A stretch of 20,707 nt of DNA from an uncultured Gammaproteobacteria bacterium (GCA_946887385.1 CAMPKU010000048.1:1-20707), one strand, 5' to 3'. Counted from the first letter of the stretch, positions 13,031-20,264 are shown. The notes: generated by a model not told the origin, from the sequence alone. Numbers and translations: made by a program.

Positions 13031-14293
13031 TCATGGCGTATCGACCAACGCTTGGTACACGAGCGTTTCCACTTTCTGCAGCAGATCGGCGTCGTTCGGC
13101 AGTACCTGGCCCATGATGACCATGACCATACCCTCCGCGGGGTTCACGCTGAAGGTGGTGGTCGCCGCGCCGCCCCAGCCGAAAGTGCCGACCGACCCCA
13201 GCCGCCCGAGCGCCGCCGCATCGATCGTCACGGAAACACCGAGCCCGTAGCCTGTCGCGGCCGGCCCGCTCGCCGCGATGGAAGGAATGTTCTGCGGCAG
13301 GTGGTTCTGCGCCATGAGCTCTACCGTCTTGCGGCCGAGAATCCGCACGCCGTCCAACTCGCCGCCGTTCAACAGCATCCGCGCGAAGCGCAGGTAGTCC
13401 GGCGCGGAGCCCGACAGACTCAGAGTGCCGAAGGCGTGCTCCGTGAAGCGCGCGTAGCGATCGGCGCTGTCGGGCACGAGCTTGCCCTCGGCGTTGCGGT
13501 CGTACACGGTGGCGAAATCGCGCTTCATGGCCGGCGGCACGCCGAATGCCGTATGGCGCATACCGAGCGGCTCGAGAACGGCGGTGCGCACGTAATCGGC
13601 GTAGGGCATGCCGGCGAAGTACTCGACGAGATACGCCTGCACGTCGTGACCCAGTCCGTACACCCACTGCTCGCCGGGCGAGTAGCGCAGCGGCACCGTC
13701 GCGAGGCGATCGATCTCCTGGCGTAGCGAATCGAGCTCGAACATGCCGAGCCCGGCCTCCCGGTACAGCACGTCGACTTCGGAGTTGCCCAATCCACTCG
13801 ACAAGCCCAGTGTGTGGCGGAACGCGTCTTGGATCGTGGGCTTGCGCTTCGGCGCTTCGAGAACCGGCCGGCCGTTCGAGTCCTTACCCGCATACACCTT
13901 CAAGTCGGCGAACTGCGGGATGTACTTGTCGAGGGGATCGGTGAGCTGGAACAGACCGCGCTCGTACAGCGTCAACAGCGCCACGCTCGTGATCGGCTTG
14001 GTCATCGAATAGAGCCGGAACATTGCGTCGGCCCGCATCGGCTGGCGTGACTCGAGGTCCATATAGCCGTAGTTGCGTTGGATCACTTCGCCATGACGCG
14101 CCAACGCTACGACCATGCCGCTCAGGCGACCGGCGGCAATTTCGCGCTCGAGCAACTCATCGAGCCGCTCCAGACGCTGTGGTGAAAGGCCGGCCGCCTC
14201 GAGCGCTTCAGCAGAGACGGGCGCCGGCGCATGCCAAAGCGCCGTGGCGCAGACGAGGTAGGTCACGAGGCGGAGGACGCTCTTTTCGTGCAT
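13031..14293 (-). CDS. Exported serine hydrolase of the beta-lactamase/family VIII esterase fold
   Basis: A 420-residue exported enzyme. The frame opens upstream, but ATG 14293 has GAAGGG at a good distance and starts a signal peptide (hydrophobic 8-25, cleavage near PVSA). Catalytic motifs of class C beta-lactamases and family VIII esterases are in order: S96-M-T-K99 (SxxK) in RLYSMTKPITSVAL, Y212 in WVYGLGHDV at the Tyr position, and WGGAATTTF (373-381) in place of KTG. The replacement of KTG by WGG is typical of esterases and peptidases of this fold rather than true beta-lactamases, so I favour an esterase or D-aminopeptidase-like activity. It is the first gene of the minus-strand series (hydrolase, DUF6152 protein, periplasmic protein, monooxygenase) and is divergent from the SnoaL-like gene across 185 bases. 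Confidence 0.92.
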   Translation of the reverse strand: MHEKSVLRLVTYLVCATALWHAPAPVSAEALEAAGLSPQRLERLDELLEREIAAGRLSGMVVALARHGEVIQRNYGYMDLESRQPMRADAMFRLYSMTKPITSVALLTLYERGLFQLTDPLDKYIPQFADLKVYAGKDSNGRPVLEAPKRKPTIQDAFRHTLGLSSGLGNSEVDVLYREAGLGMFELDSLRQEIDRLATVPLRYSPGEQWVYGLGHDVQAYLVEYFAGMPYADYVRTAVLEPLGMRHTAFGVPPAMKRDFATVYDRNAEGKLVPDSADRYARFTEHAFGTLSLSGSAPDYLRFARMLLNGGELDGVRILGRKTVELMAQNHLPQNIPSIAASGPAATGYGLGVSVTIDAAALGRLGSVGTFGWGGAATTTFSVNPAEGMVMVIMGQVLPNDADLLQKVETLVYQALVDTP

Positions 14294-14372
14294 GGGAAGC
14301 CCTTCGTGAGACCGCCGATGCAGTGTAGCAGCGGCAGGCCGGAGCCGCAGCGCGCTGCCAAGCCTGCATGGT

Positions 14373-14458
14373 AGGTCGACCTCCTTCGAGGCAGCCGCAG
14401 CCGGGTTACCAAGCGTGGACAGGCAACGGTGCTCTTGAGGTACGCTCGTCACCTCGAG
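14373..14458. promoter_or_regulatory. Palindromes in the divergent region 14294-14478 (possible operators)
   Basis: Two dyads lie in the 185-base region between the divergent hydrolase and SnoaL-like genes. One is a perfect 10-bp palindrome AGGTCGACCT at 14373-14382. The other is an inverted repeat CTTGAGGT (14434-14441) and ACCTCGAG (14451-14458) with a 9-base spacer and one mismatch, ending 20 bases before the ATG at 14479. They could be regulator sites, but short palindromes are expected by chance in this much GC-rich DNA. No regulator gene is adjacent. Confidence 0.25.
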
Positions 14459-14478
14459 TGGTCCGATCCGGAGGAAAC

Positions 14479-14946
14479 ATGATAGCTGCACGCATTGGTC
14501 GGCGAACGGTTAGGCCCATCGCCGTCGTGGCCGCCACATGGCTTGCGCTCACCGCTGCCGCGCAACCTTCGCAGCTCGAGCTCAACAAGCGGATTGCCAC
14601 CGAGTTCTACGACGCAGCCATCAACCGGAAAGACTTCGCGGCAGCGTCGCAATACCTCGGCAACGATTATCGACAACACAACCCTACGGCAGCCGACGGT
14701 CGCGAGGGGCTGCGGGCATTCATCGATTTCCTCCGCACGCGCTTTCCGAACCAGCGCGGCGACATCAAGCGCGTCATCGCCGAAGGCGATCTAGTGGTGT
14801 TACACGTGCACTCGACGCGCGGCGACGATACGCCTGGGCGCGCGATTGTGGACATTTTCCGCCTCGAGAACGGCAAGGTCGTCGAGCATTGGGATGTGAT
14901 CCAAGATGTACCTGCGCAGCCGGCTAATGCGAACGGTATGTTCTGA
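14479..14946 (+). CDS. Exported SnoaL-like (NTF2-fold) protein
   Basis: A 155-residue protein with a GGAGG ribosome binding site at 14470-14474, which decides the ATG at 14479 over an earlier in-frame opening. Residues 1-28 are a signal peptide ending TAAAQ. The mature part is one SnoaL/NTF2-like cone. An N-terminal helix (ELNKRIATEFYDAAINRKDF) leads to the YLGNDYRQHNPTAADGREGL signature at about 62-81, with His-Asn of the polyketide-cyclase-like pocket. The strands VVLHVHS and AIVDIFRLENGKVVEHWDVI complete the sheet. Proteins with the QHNP...G and HWDVIQ pattern are widespread and mostly uncharacterised; some act as isomerases or hydratases on small carbonyl compounds. It is a stand-alone gene, convergent with the sucrose phosphorylase gene 6 bases away. 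Family is clear, substrate is not. Confidence 0.88.
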   Translation: MIAARIGRRTVRPIAVVAATWLALTAAAQPSQLELNKRIATEFYDAAINRKDFAAASQYLGNDYRQHNPTAADGREGLRAFIDFLRTRFPNQRGDIKRVIAEGDLVVLHVHSTRGDDTPGRAIVDIFRLENGKVVEHWDVIQDVPAQPANANGMF

Positions 14947-14952
14947 GCCGCG

Positions 14953-16428
14953 TTAGGCCGCGCACCCTAGATCGAGCCGCTCGACTCTTCCCGCGCTCGA
15001 GTACTCGAGGCAATGCTCGCACGACTCAAGATTTACCGTGAGTCGCGCGATTTCCTCGCCGAGCCGCCAAGTTAGCTCGAGCGTGTCATCCGGCGATTCG
15101 CCGATCTCGAACGTGCCGCCAAAAGCGGCATGCTCGTTGCGCAACCGAATGAGATCGATCAGGCGCTGCACGCAGGGCCGTGCCAGCGCTTCGTCGATCT
15201 CGGCTCGCGTGTACGAGTGCCGGTTGATGTCGCGGCCCACTCCGGTTCGAGCGAGCAGCGCCATGTCGTTCCTGCCGGCGAGCAGACCTACGTAGTACAC
15301 CTGCGGAATTCCCGGGACGAAAAACTGGATGGCACGGGCGAGCAGATACTTGCCATCGTCTGCGCCGAGAGCGTCATAAAAAGTGCAGTTCACTTGGTAG
15401 AGATCGAGATTCGAAGCAGCCGCGCCCGTCGCGCGCGCGCGTTCGCCGCGGCTGTTCGCGTGGATGTCGGCGACGAGACGGTCGAGCTCCTCTTCTGCAA
15501 GGAGCCCGGGGCGCCCGTTCTCGCCGCGCTCGGCCGCGATGTCGATCACACCGATGCCGTCATGGGTATCGAGCACGGTGAGTGCGTTGCGCGGGCGCAG
15601 CGCAATCCAACGCTTCAGGGCGCGCGCCGTGCCTCGGAAGAAGGCGTGCAGCACCAGCGGCGGCAACGCAAAGTCGTACACCCAATCCACGTGGCGGGCG
15701 ATCTCGATCTGCTGCTCGTAGTGCGAATGCACTTCCACGAGCACCTCGAGCCCGTGGCGCCGCGCACGAGCGGCCAACGCGCCGATGAACTCCAAGGTCT
15801 CGGGCAGCATGAAGCAGCTCTGCCCGGCCTTCTTGATCGCGTAACCGATCGCATCGAGCCGGATCATCTTGATGCCGTGCGCGCCGAACGTTTGCAGGAT
15901 GTCCTCCAGGTACTCGCGGCCGCAGGGATGCGTAACGTCGATGTCGATCTGCTCGGACGTGAACGTGGTCCAGAATAGTCGGCGAGTGCCATCCGCGAGC
16001 GTAAGCGCGGTGAACGGCAAGCCCGGCCGCGGCCGATAGATTGCGAGCAGATCGCGCTCGGCAGCGCCTTGCGGAAATACGCCGTCCAGCGTGAGAAACA
16101 ATCCTGCGAACCGGCTGTGAGCGCCGCGCTCGGCGAAGTCCAGGAACTGCTGAGAGCGGCTCGATATGTGGTTCACGATCACGTCGGCCATCAAGTCGAT
16201 TTCCCGCGCGAGCGCCATGACGTCGTGCCAATCGCCCAAGCGCGCGTCGACGCGAGTGTGGTCGATCGGGTCGAAGCCCGCATCGGCGCCGTCGATGCGC
16301 TCGAAGAACGGCAGCAGGTGCACGCCGCCGAACAGCCCCGAGAGAGGTCCCGCGAGCAGCTCGCGCAAACCCGCGAACGTGCCTCCGACGCGGTCCACGT
16401 AGGCGATCAGTTGAACGCGGTTCTTCAC
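14953..16428 (-). CDS. Sucrose phosphorylase (GH13 subfamily 18)
   Basis: A 491-residue cytoplasmic enzyme that should convert sucrose plus phosphate to glucose-1-phosphate and fructose. It aligns by eye almost without gaps to Bifidobacterium adolescentis sucrose phosphorylase (504 residues). The nucleophile D192 (MIRLDAIGY), acid/base E232 (VLVEVHSHY) and stabiliser D290 (DTHDGIG) fall at the same numbers. The substrate-loop residues in IYRPRPGLPF and LDLYQVN (D342, Y344, Q345) are kept; these argue for sucrose over sucrose-6'-phosphate or glucosylglycerate. The frame opens far upstream, but the GTG at 16428 gives the canonical start VKNRVQLIAYVDR (initiator GTG read as Met) and overlaps the transporter stop as GTGA, so the genes are co-translated. 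An odd CEHC pair occurs at 470-473. Confidence in family is very high, in exact substrate high. Confidence 0.95.
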   Translation of the reverse strand: MKNRVQLIAYVDRVGGTFAGLRELLAGPLSGLFGGVHLLPFFERIDGADAGFDPIDHTRVDARLGDWHDVMALAREIDLMADVIVNHISSRSQQFLDFAERGAHSRFAGLFLTLDGVFPQGAAERDLLAIYRPRPGLPFTALTLADGTRRLFWTTFTSEQIDIDVTHPCGREYLEDILQTFGAHGIKMIRLDAIGYAIKKAGQSCFMLPETLEFIGALAARARRHGLEVLVEVHSHYEQQIEIARHVDWVYDFALPPLVLHAFFRGTARALKRWIALRPRNALTVLDTHDGIGVIDIAAERGENGRPGLLAEEELDRLVADIHANSRGERARATGAAASNLDLYQVNCTFYDALGADDGKYLLARAIQFFVPGIPQVYYVGLLAGRNDMALLARTGVGRDINRHSYTRAEIDEALARPCVQRLIDLIRLRNEHAAFGGTFEIGESPDDTLELTWRLGEEIARLTVNLESCEHCLEYSSAGRVERLDLGCAA

Positions 16429-17702
16429 TTGGCGGGAGTCGGCGCGGGCACGGGCGTCACCACCGGCGCCGATGCGTCGCGGCCGTAGTCGGCGCGGTCG
16501 GACGCCTGCAACCGGCGCGCGAACGGATCGAGCAGCCAGTTGCCCGCAAGCCCCGCGAGCATCAGAAAGGCGAATACCGTTGCAAGCACGAAGCCGGCTT
16601 CGGTCGTGCCGTAGGCGTCGCTGATCGCGCCCATTGCGAGCGGCCCGAGCGCCGCCGCCGCTGCCGTGAAGAACAAGATAACGCCGGCGGCCGCGCCATG
16701 CTGCGACTTTGGAAAGCAGCTGATGCCCTTGGAGTTCAGCGTCGGGTAGACGATGGACATGAACAGCCCGGAAAGCGGGAGTAGCCACGCTGCGGCGTCG
16801 ACTCCGAAGGACAGCGAGCCGAGGAAGCACAGAAAAATCGCCGCGCCGACGATTGCAAGCGCGGCCGTCCAGGACACGTGCGCCAAGAGCCACGCTCCTA
16901 AAAATCGGCCGGCGGCGCGCAGAACGAAGAACAGCGTGAGGGCATAGGCGGGCAGCCAGGCGAACGCGCCGCCGTAGTTGAGCAGATACGTCGGCATCCA
17001 GACGTAGACCGCTACCTCGACAGCAACGTAGAACATCACGAGAGCCGACACGCCGAGTGCGAGGGGATCCCGCAGCACACTCACCATCGCACGCAGCGTG
17101 GGCCGCTCTGCCGTGGTTTTTATCGTATCGGGATAACGCACTCGCCAAGCCATCGCCACGAGCAATACGCAAATCGCCGCGGCTGCTACATAGAGCCATT
17201 TCCAGGAAAGACCTCGAGCGATCAACGTTGCGACGACGGCCGGGCCCACGATGGCGCCGACGGCGAAGAAGCCCTCGATCGTGTTCATGAATCGCGTATG
17301 CGACATCGTGGACGCGGAGACGTCGCCGACGAGGGCCAGCGCGCCGATCTTGAAAACGCTGATGCCGAGGCCGGATAGTGCCAAGAGCATCACGAAGACG
17401 CCGAACCGGTCGCTAACTGCAAACACGAGCGACGCGGCTCCGTACAAGGAGAGGCCGACGATGAGCGTACGCTTGCGCCCCGTCCGATCGGCGAGAAACC
17501 CGAGCAGCAGCGCGCCCGCCGCTATGCCGGCCATCGTCGCGTATTGAAAAGCGCTGGCTGCCGTCATGCTGAGGGAGAACTCCGCGATGACGGCTGGAAT
17601 TACACTGCCGACGGCATCGGTCGTCATCGCGAAGGTGAAGAACATCAAACAGACGAGCGCTCGGATCATCCGCTCGTCATGGCCCTCATCGCTTGCCGGC
17701 AT
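16425..17702 (-). CDS. MFS transporter, probable sugar (sucrose) carrier
   Basis: A 425-residue major facilitator protein with about twelve TM segments. The GFLADRTGRKRTLIVGLSLY loop after TM2 is a textbook MFS motif A, and a long central loop (RYPDTIKTTAERPTL, about 189-203) separates the halves. The C-terminus is a Pro/Ala-rich tail. The half-way segment VWMPTYLLNYGGAF resembles fucose-permease-like (FHS) carriers. The coding end overlaps the sucrose phosphorylase start by GTGA, so the carrier probably supplies its sugar without phosphorylation, as phosphorolysis requires free sucrose. The start at ATG 17702 has no ribosome binding site of its own; a strong one 28 bases upstream serves a 5-codon mini-ORF. 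An in-frame stop closes the frame above, so the only other start would be the internal Met12 (17669). Confidence 0.9.
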   Translation of the reverse strand: MPASDEGHDERMIRALVCLMFFTFAMTTDAVGSVIPAVIAEFSLSMTAASAFQYATMAGIAAGALLLGFLADRTGRKRTLIVGLSLYGAASLVFAVSDRFGVFVMLLALSGLGISVFKIGALALVGDVSASTMSHTRFMNTIEGFFAVGAIVGPAVVATLIARGLSWKWLYVAAAAICVLLVAMAWRVRYPDTIKTTAERPTLRAMVSVLRDPLALGVSALVMFYVAVEVAVYVWMPTYLLNYGGAFAWLPAYALTLFFVLRAAGRFLGAWLLAHVSWTAALAIVGAAIFLCFLGSLSFGVDAAAWLLPLSGLFMSIVYPTLNSKGISCFPKSQHGAAAGVILFFTAAAAALGPLAMGAISDAYGTTEAGFVLATVFAFLMLAGLAGNWLLDPFARRLQASDRADYGRDASAPVVTPVPAPTPAK

Positions 17703-17706
17703 AGCC

Positions 17707-17724
17707 CTAACGCCAAGCTCTCAT
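17707..17724 (-). CDS. Five-codon mini-ORF (MRAWR) in the leader of the MFS/sucrose phosphorylase operon
   Basis: On the minus strand ATG AGA GCT TGG CGT TAG begins 6 bases after a perfect AGGAGG and ends 4 bases before the transporter ATG at 17702. The perfect site is too far (28 bases) to serve the transporter directly, so ribosomes should load on the mini-ORF and re-initiate. Two of its five codons are Arg (one the generally rare AGA) and one is Trp. It may be a translational-coupling or attenuating leader; it may also be chance. No family can be assigned to five residues. Confidence 0.4.
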   Translation of the reverse strand: MRAWR

Positions 17725-17730
17725 CGGATT

Positions 17731-17736
17731 CCTCCT
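17731..17736 (-). promoter_or_regulatory. Perfect Shine-Dalgarno in front of the MRAWR mini-ORF
   Basis: AGGAGG on the minus strand with a 6-base spacer to the mini-ORF ATG at 17724. It is the strongest ribosome binding site near the transporter operon yet is not at a usable distance from the transporter start. Confidence 0.6.
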
Positions 17737-17782
17737 GCGAATGCGGGGACGATCGGTACGCGGCCGGAATGTAGCATGCTGG

Positions 17783-17796
17783 TGCAAACGGTTGCA
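17783..17796. promoter_or_regulatory. LacI/GalR-type operator-like palindrome
   Basis: TGCAAACGGTTGCA is a 14-bp palindrome with six of seven base pairs symmetric and a central CG. This is the form typical of LacI/GalR-family operators; it also satisfies the TGNAANCGNWNNCW pattern. It sits in the 144-base divergent region between the sugar carrier/sucrose phosphorylase operon and the ceramidase gene, flanked by two GCATGC copies (17774-17779 and 17794-17799). LacI-family proteins commonly control sucrose genes, so this is a reasonable operator candidate, though no LacI gene is in the window. Confidence 0.5.
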
Positions 17797-17819
17797 TGCG
17801 GGGCACTGGCGCGTATGCT
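17792..17819 (+). promoter_or_regulatory. Possible sigma-70 promoter of the ceramidase gene
   Basis: TTGCAT at 17792-17797 and TATGCT at 17814-17819, separated by 16 bases, each match four of six consensus positions. The predicted start of transcription would be about 20 bases before the ATG at 17847. The -35 element overlaps the LacI-type palindrome, which would allow repression. By eye only. Confidence 0.35.
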
Positions 17820-17846
17820 GCGCCAATACCGGCACGGGGACGCGCG

Positions 17847-19211
17847 ATGCACGCGAAGTCGATCACGGGCTATTGGGCCGTAGCCGCCATCTCGCTGTGC
17901 TCGATGCCGGCGGTCCACGCGCAGCCGTCGAGCCAAGCCGGCGCTGCACTGCGCGCGGGCGCGGCGCGCATCGACTACACGCCGCGCGGCGCGCCTCTGC
18001 CGGGCAACTTCATCGGCGTGCTCGACCCGATTTTCGTGCGCACCCTGGTGCTCGACAACGGCAGCACTCGCGCCGCATTGGTCTCGATCGACGCAGGAGC
18101 CATTCCCGGCGATCTGTACGACAAGGTAAGTACGCGGGCAGCAGCGGAGCTCGAGATTCCGGCGAGCCAGCTACTGATGTCAGCGAGTCACACGCACAGC
18201 GTTCCGTTTCGCCTCGACGCCGCCGTCGAGGAAACGGTCCTGCAGGGGCTGCGCGACTCGATCGCGCGGCTGCAACCGGCACGCGTGGCGTGGGGCACGG
18301 GCGTCTCGTACATCAACGTGAACCGCGACCGCATCGATTCGAACACGCAGCGCTGGTGGGAAGGGCCGAACTACGACGGTCCGTCCGACAAGACCGTGGC
18401 AGTGGTCCGCGTCGAGACGCCAACCGGCGCCCCGATCGCGGTTTACTACAACTACGCCGTGCACGGCGTGATCACCGGCACGCTGGACATGATCAGCGGC
18501 GACATCCCGGGCTCGACATCGCGCTACATCGAGGACTCGCTCGGTGGCGGCGCAGTCGCGCTCTGGGCGAGCGGCGCAGCAGGCGATCAGAATCCGATTT
18601 ATTTTCATCAGACCTATGCGCTGCGCGAGATACGTATCGCGGAATACGCGAAACGCGGCGAAGACATCAGTAACGCGATGCCGCCGGGGGGCCAAGGACT
18701 CAATCGCAATGATCCGCGCGTGCAGTTGCTCATGGAGCAGCAGAAGCGCATGAACGAGACGCTTGGCCAAATGTTGGGCGAAGAAGTGCTGCACGTGATG
18801 CGCGAAGGGCTCGAGAGGCCGCCGAACGACGCGACGCTGCGCGGCGCGCAGACGAGCCTCTCCTGCCCGGCTCGACAGCGAACGGACGCCGGCCGGGCGG
18901 GCACGCCTGGCACGTACGCCGATGCCGGCGAGGTCGCTATCGGCCTCGGCGCGTTGCGCATCGGCGACGTGTATATCGGCGCCGTGAATGCAGAGGTCTA
19001 CACCGACATAGCACAACGTTTGAAACGCGAATCGCCCTTCAAGCACACGATGATGTCGACGCTCACCAACGGGATGGCGCAGACCGGCTATATTCCCAGC
19101 GAAGAGGCTTTTGGCTTCAACGTGTTCACGGTGCTCAACTCCCGGCTGAAGCCGGGCTGCGCCGAAGCGGGAATCGTCAGCGGCTTGCTCGAGCTGATGC
19201 GCGGGCTCTGA
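17847..19211 (+). CDS. Exported neutral/alkaline ceramidase-family amidohydrolase (N-terminal domain only)
   Basis: A 454-residue exported protein. ATG 17847 is chosen over the earlier in-frame 17796 because a GGGGAC stretch precedes it and it starts a clean signal peptide (cleavage near VHAQ at 23-26). The neutral ceramidase N-terminal domain follows. The metal-site signature SASHTHS (112-118) contains H115 and H117, NVNRDRI lies at 158-164, a second His in NYAVHGVITG is H206, and GDIPG and GAAGDQNP lie at 218-222 and 243-250. Family members hydrolyse the amide bond of ceramide with zinc. Pseudomonas ceramidase is about 670 residues with a C-terminal immunoglobulin-like domain; this one ends early and seems to lack it, so membrane-lipid access or substrate may differ. 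Some relatives of this length are annotated only as ceramidase-domain proteins. It is convergent with the DUF3237 gene. Confidence 0.88.
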   Translation: MHAKSITGYWAVAAISLCSMPAVHAQPSSQAGAALRAGAARIDYTPRGAPLPGNFIGVLDPIFVRTLVLDNGSTRAALVSIDAGAIPGDLYDKVSTRAAAELEIPASQLLMSASHTHSVPFRLDAAVEETVLQGLRDSIARLQPARVAWGTGVSYINVNRDRIDSNTQRWWEGPNYDGPSDKTVAVVRVETPTGAPIAVYYNYAVHGVITGTLDMISGDIPGSTSRYIEDSLGGGAVALWASGAAGDQNPIYFHQTYALREIRIAEYAKRGEDISNAMPPGGQGLNRNDPRVQLLMEQQKRMNETLGQMLGEEVLHVMREGLERPPNDATLRGAQTSLSCPARQRTDAGRAGTPGTYADAGEVAIGLGALRIGDVYIGAVNAEVYTDIAQRLKRESPFKHTMMSTLTNGMAQTGYIPSEEAFGFNVFTVLNSRLKPGCAEAGIVSGLLELMRGL

Positions 19212-19217
19212 GCGAAC

Positions 19218-20264
19218 CTAAGGGCCGCTCACGCTCTCGTAGAACGAGAGCGCGACACCGCCCTGCCCCATGCTCGGATCCGAGCTTAGATACAAGTTCG
19301 CGTTGAGATAAGCATAAGGACCGTCGGCGCGCGTTTCGAACGTCGGCACGAGCGAGCCGAACGAGCCGCCGTTGCGCACGATGACGATTTCGCCGTCACT
19401 CGTCTGCCACAAGTAATGCGCATCGATCGTCGCCGGCGGCGAAAGCAGCTGATAGTCGGCGCCGCCCATGAGTACCTGGCCCGCAATACGCCCGCTCAAG
19501 ATACCGCCCGTGATCGGAATGATATTGCGCATGCCGCGCTTGCTCTCGCCCACTCTCTGCGACGGGCTGAGCGTGACGTTTTCCGTGATCAGAAGGTCGC
19601 CTTGCCGCTCGCTCGCATCTTTGCTGCGATAACCCCACGGCTGCGCCGCAACATCGGCCGGCTTGGCGATCGAGACGCTGCCGTCGTTGCCGGAATCGGT
19701 CCTGACGTTCGACACGTCGTAGACTCGCAGCTGCATGACCTTAGCGGCGGTGTTCAGCTCCCGCCGGGCGACGAACTGCCCGGAGTTCAACCACGCGTGC
19801 ATGCTGTCGTTCGGCGCCTCGAAATCCATGACGACTCTGACATCCGCGGCGTTCGGCCCGATACCAGCGTTGCGGGCATAGATGAAACTTCCGTCGGACG
19901 CCCGGAGCACCAGAGCCTGCTCGATCTCGATGGTTTCATTGGCCAGCGTGAGCTCGAAGTCGAGAGCACCGGGCGCAACCGTGCCCGACAGTCTCGGTCC
20001 CTCGACGGAACCTTCGAGCCCAACGGCTACGCGTCGCAATCCGTACTGCGTTTGGCCGACATCCACGGTGCGCTCGAGCGGAATTTCGATCTCGAAAAGC
20101 AGGCGCCCGCCTTCCGGATTCGGAATGCCCTGCGGCATGCCGCAGTCCCACGTGGCATGGGGGATCAGCGTTTGCCGCGAGGTTTGCGCCTGCACACACG
20201 AGGAGGCGAGCGTGAGCGTCGCCGAAGCTCCCAACACCGACAGAAACGTGCTCGCGGTTTTCAT
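19218..20264 (-). CDS. Exported protein with two DUF3237 domains
   Basis: A 348-residue protein. The frame extends upstream over the sulfatase end, but ATG 20264 starts a proper signal peptide (MKTASTFLSVLGASATLTLA, cleavage near VQAQ at 24-27). Two domains of the DUF3237 type occur in tandem. The first is at about 53-184 (LSGTVAPGALDFEL, then SDGSFIYARNAG, MHAWLNSGQFV and MQLRVYDV). The second is at about 224-344 (GILSGRIAGQVLMGGADYQL, then SDGEIVIVRNGG, YAYLNANLYLS and VALSFYES). Most proteins of the family carry a single copy of about 150 residues. The function of the family is unknown; the shape is a small beta-barrel. The second copy retains the PGGADwq-like turn (MGGADYQ), whereas in the first it has become APGALDFE, so the copies have diverged. 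It follows the sulfatase by 7 bases on the same strand. Confidence 0.83.
   Translation of the reverse strand: MKTASTFLSVLGASATLTLASSCVQAQTSRQTLIPHATWDCGMPQGIPNPEGGRLLFEIEIPLERTVDVGQTQYGLRRVAVGLEGSVEGPRLSGTVAPGALDFELTLANETIEIEQALVLRASDGSFIYARNAGIGPNAADVRVVMDFEAPNDSMHAWLNSGQFVARRELNTAAKVMQLRVYDVSNVRTDSGNDGSVSIAKPADVAAQPWGYRSKDASERQGDLLITENVTLSPSQRVGESKRGMRNIIPITGGILSGRIAGQVLMGGADYQLLSPPATIDAHYLWQTSDGEIVIVRNGGSFGSLVPTFETRADGPYAYLNANLYLSSDPSMGQGGVALSFYESVSGP
19232..19252. terminator. Perfect 8-bp stem-loop near the convergent stops (weak terminator candidate)
   Basis: CGCTCTCG at 19232-19239 and CGAGAGCG at 19245-19252 form a perfect 8-bp stem with a 5-base loop, 20 bases past the ceramidase stop and inside the last codons of the opposing DUF3237 gene. 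There is no T-run on either side, so it is not a standard rho-independent terminator. It could still pause transcription or protect a 3' end. Confidence 0.3.

Noticed and set aside
14294..14491. N-terminal extension of the beta-lactamase-fold hydrolase
   Set aside because: The extension would place a signal peptide in the middle of the protein; ATG 14293 has a ribosome binding site and begins the signal.
14953..17199. A single 748-residue minus-strand frame covering sucrose phosphorylase and half of the transporter
   Set aside because: The upstream part is an out-of-frame Arg/Ala-rich reading of the MFS gene. The true protein starts at the GTG at 16428, where homology to sucrose phosphorylases begins.
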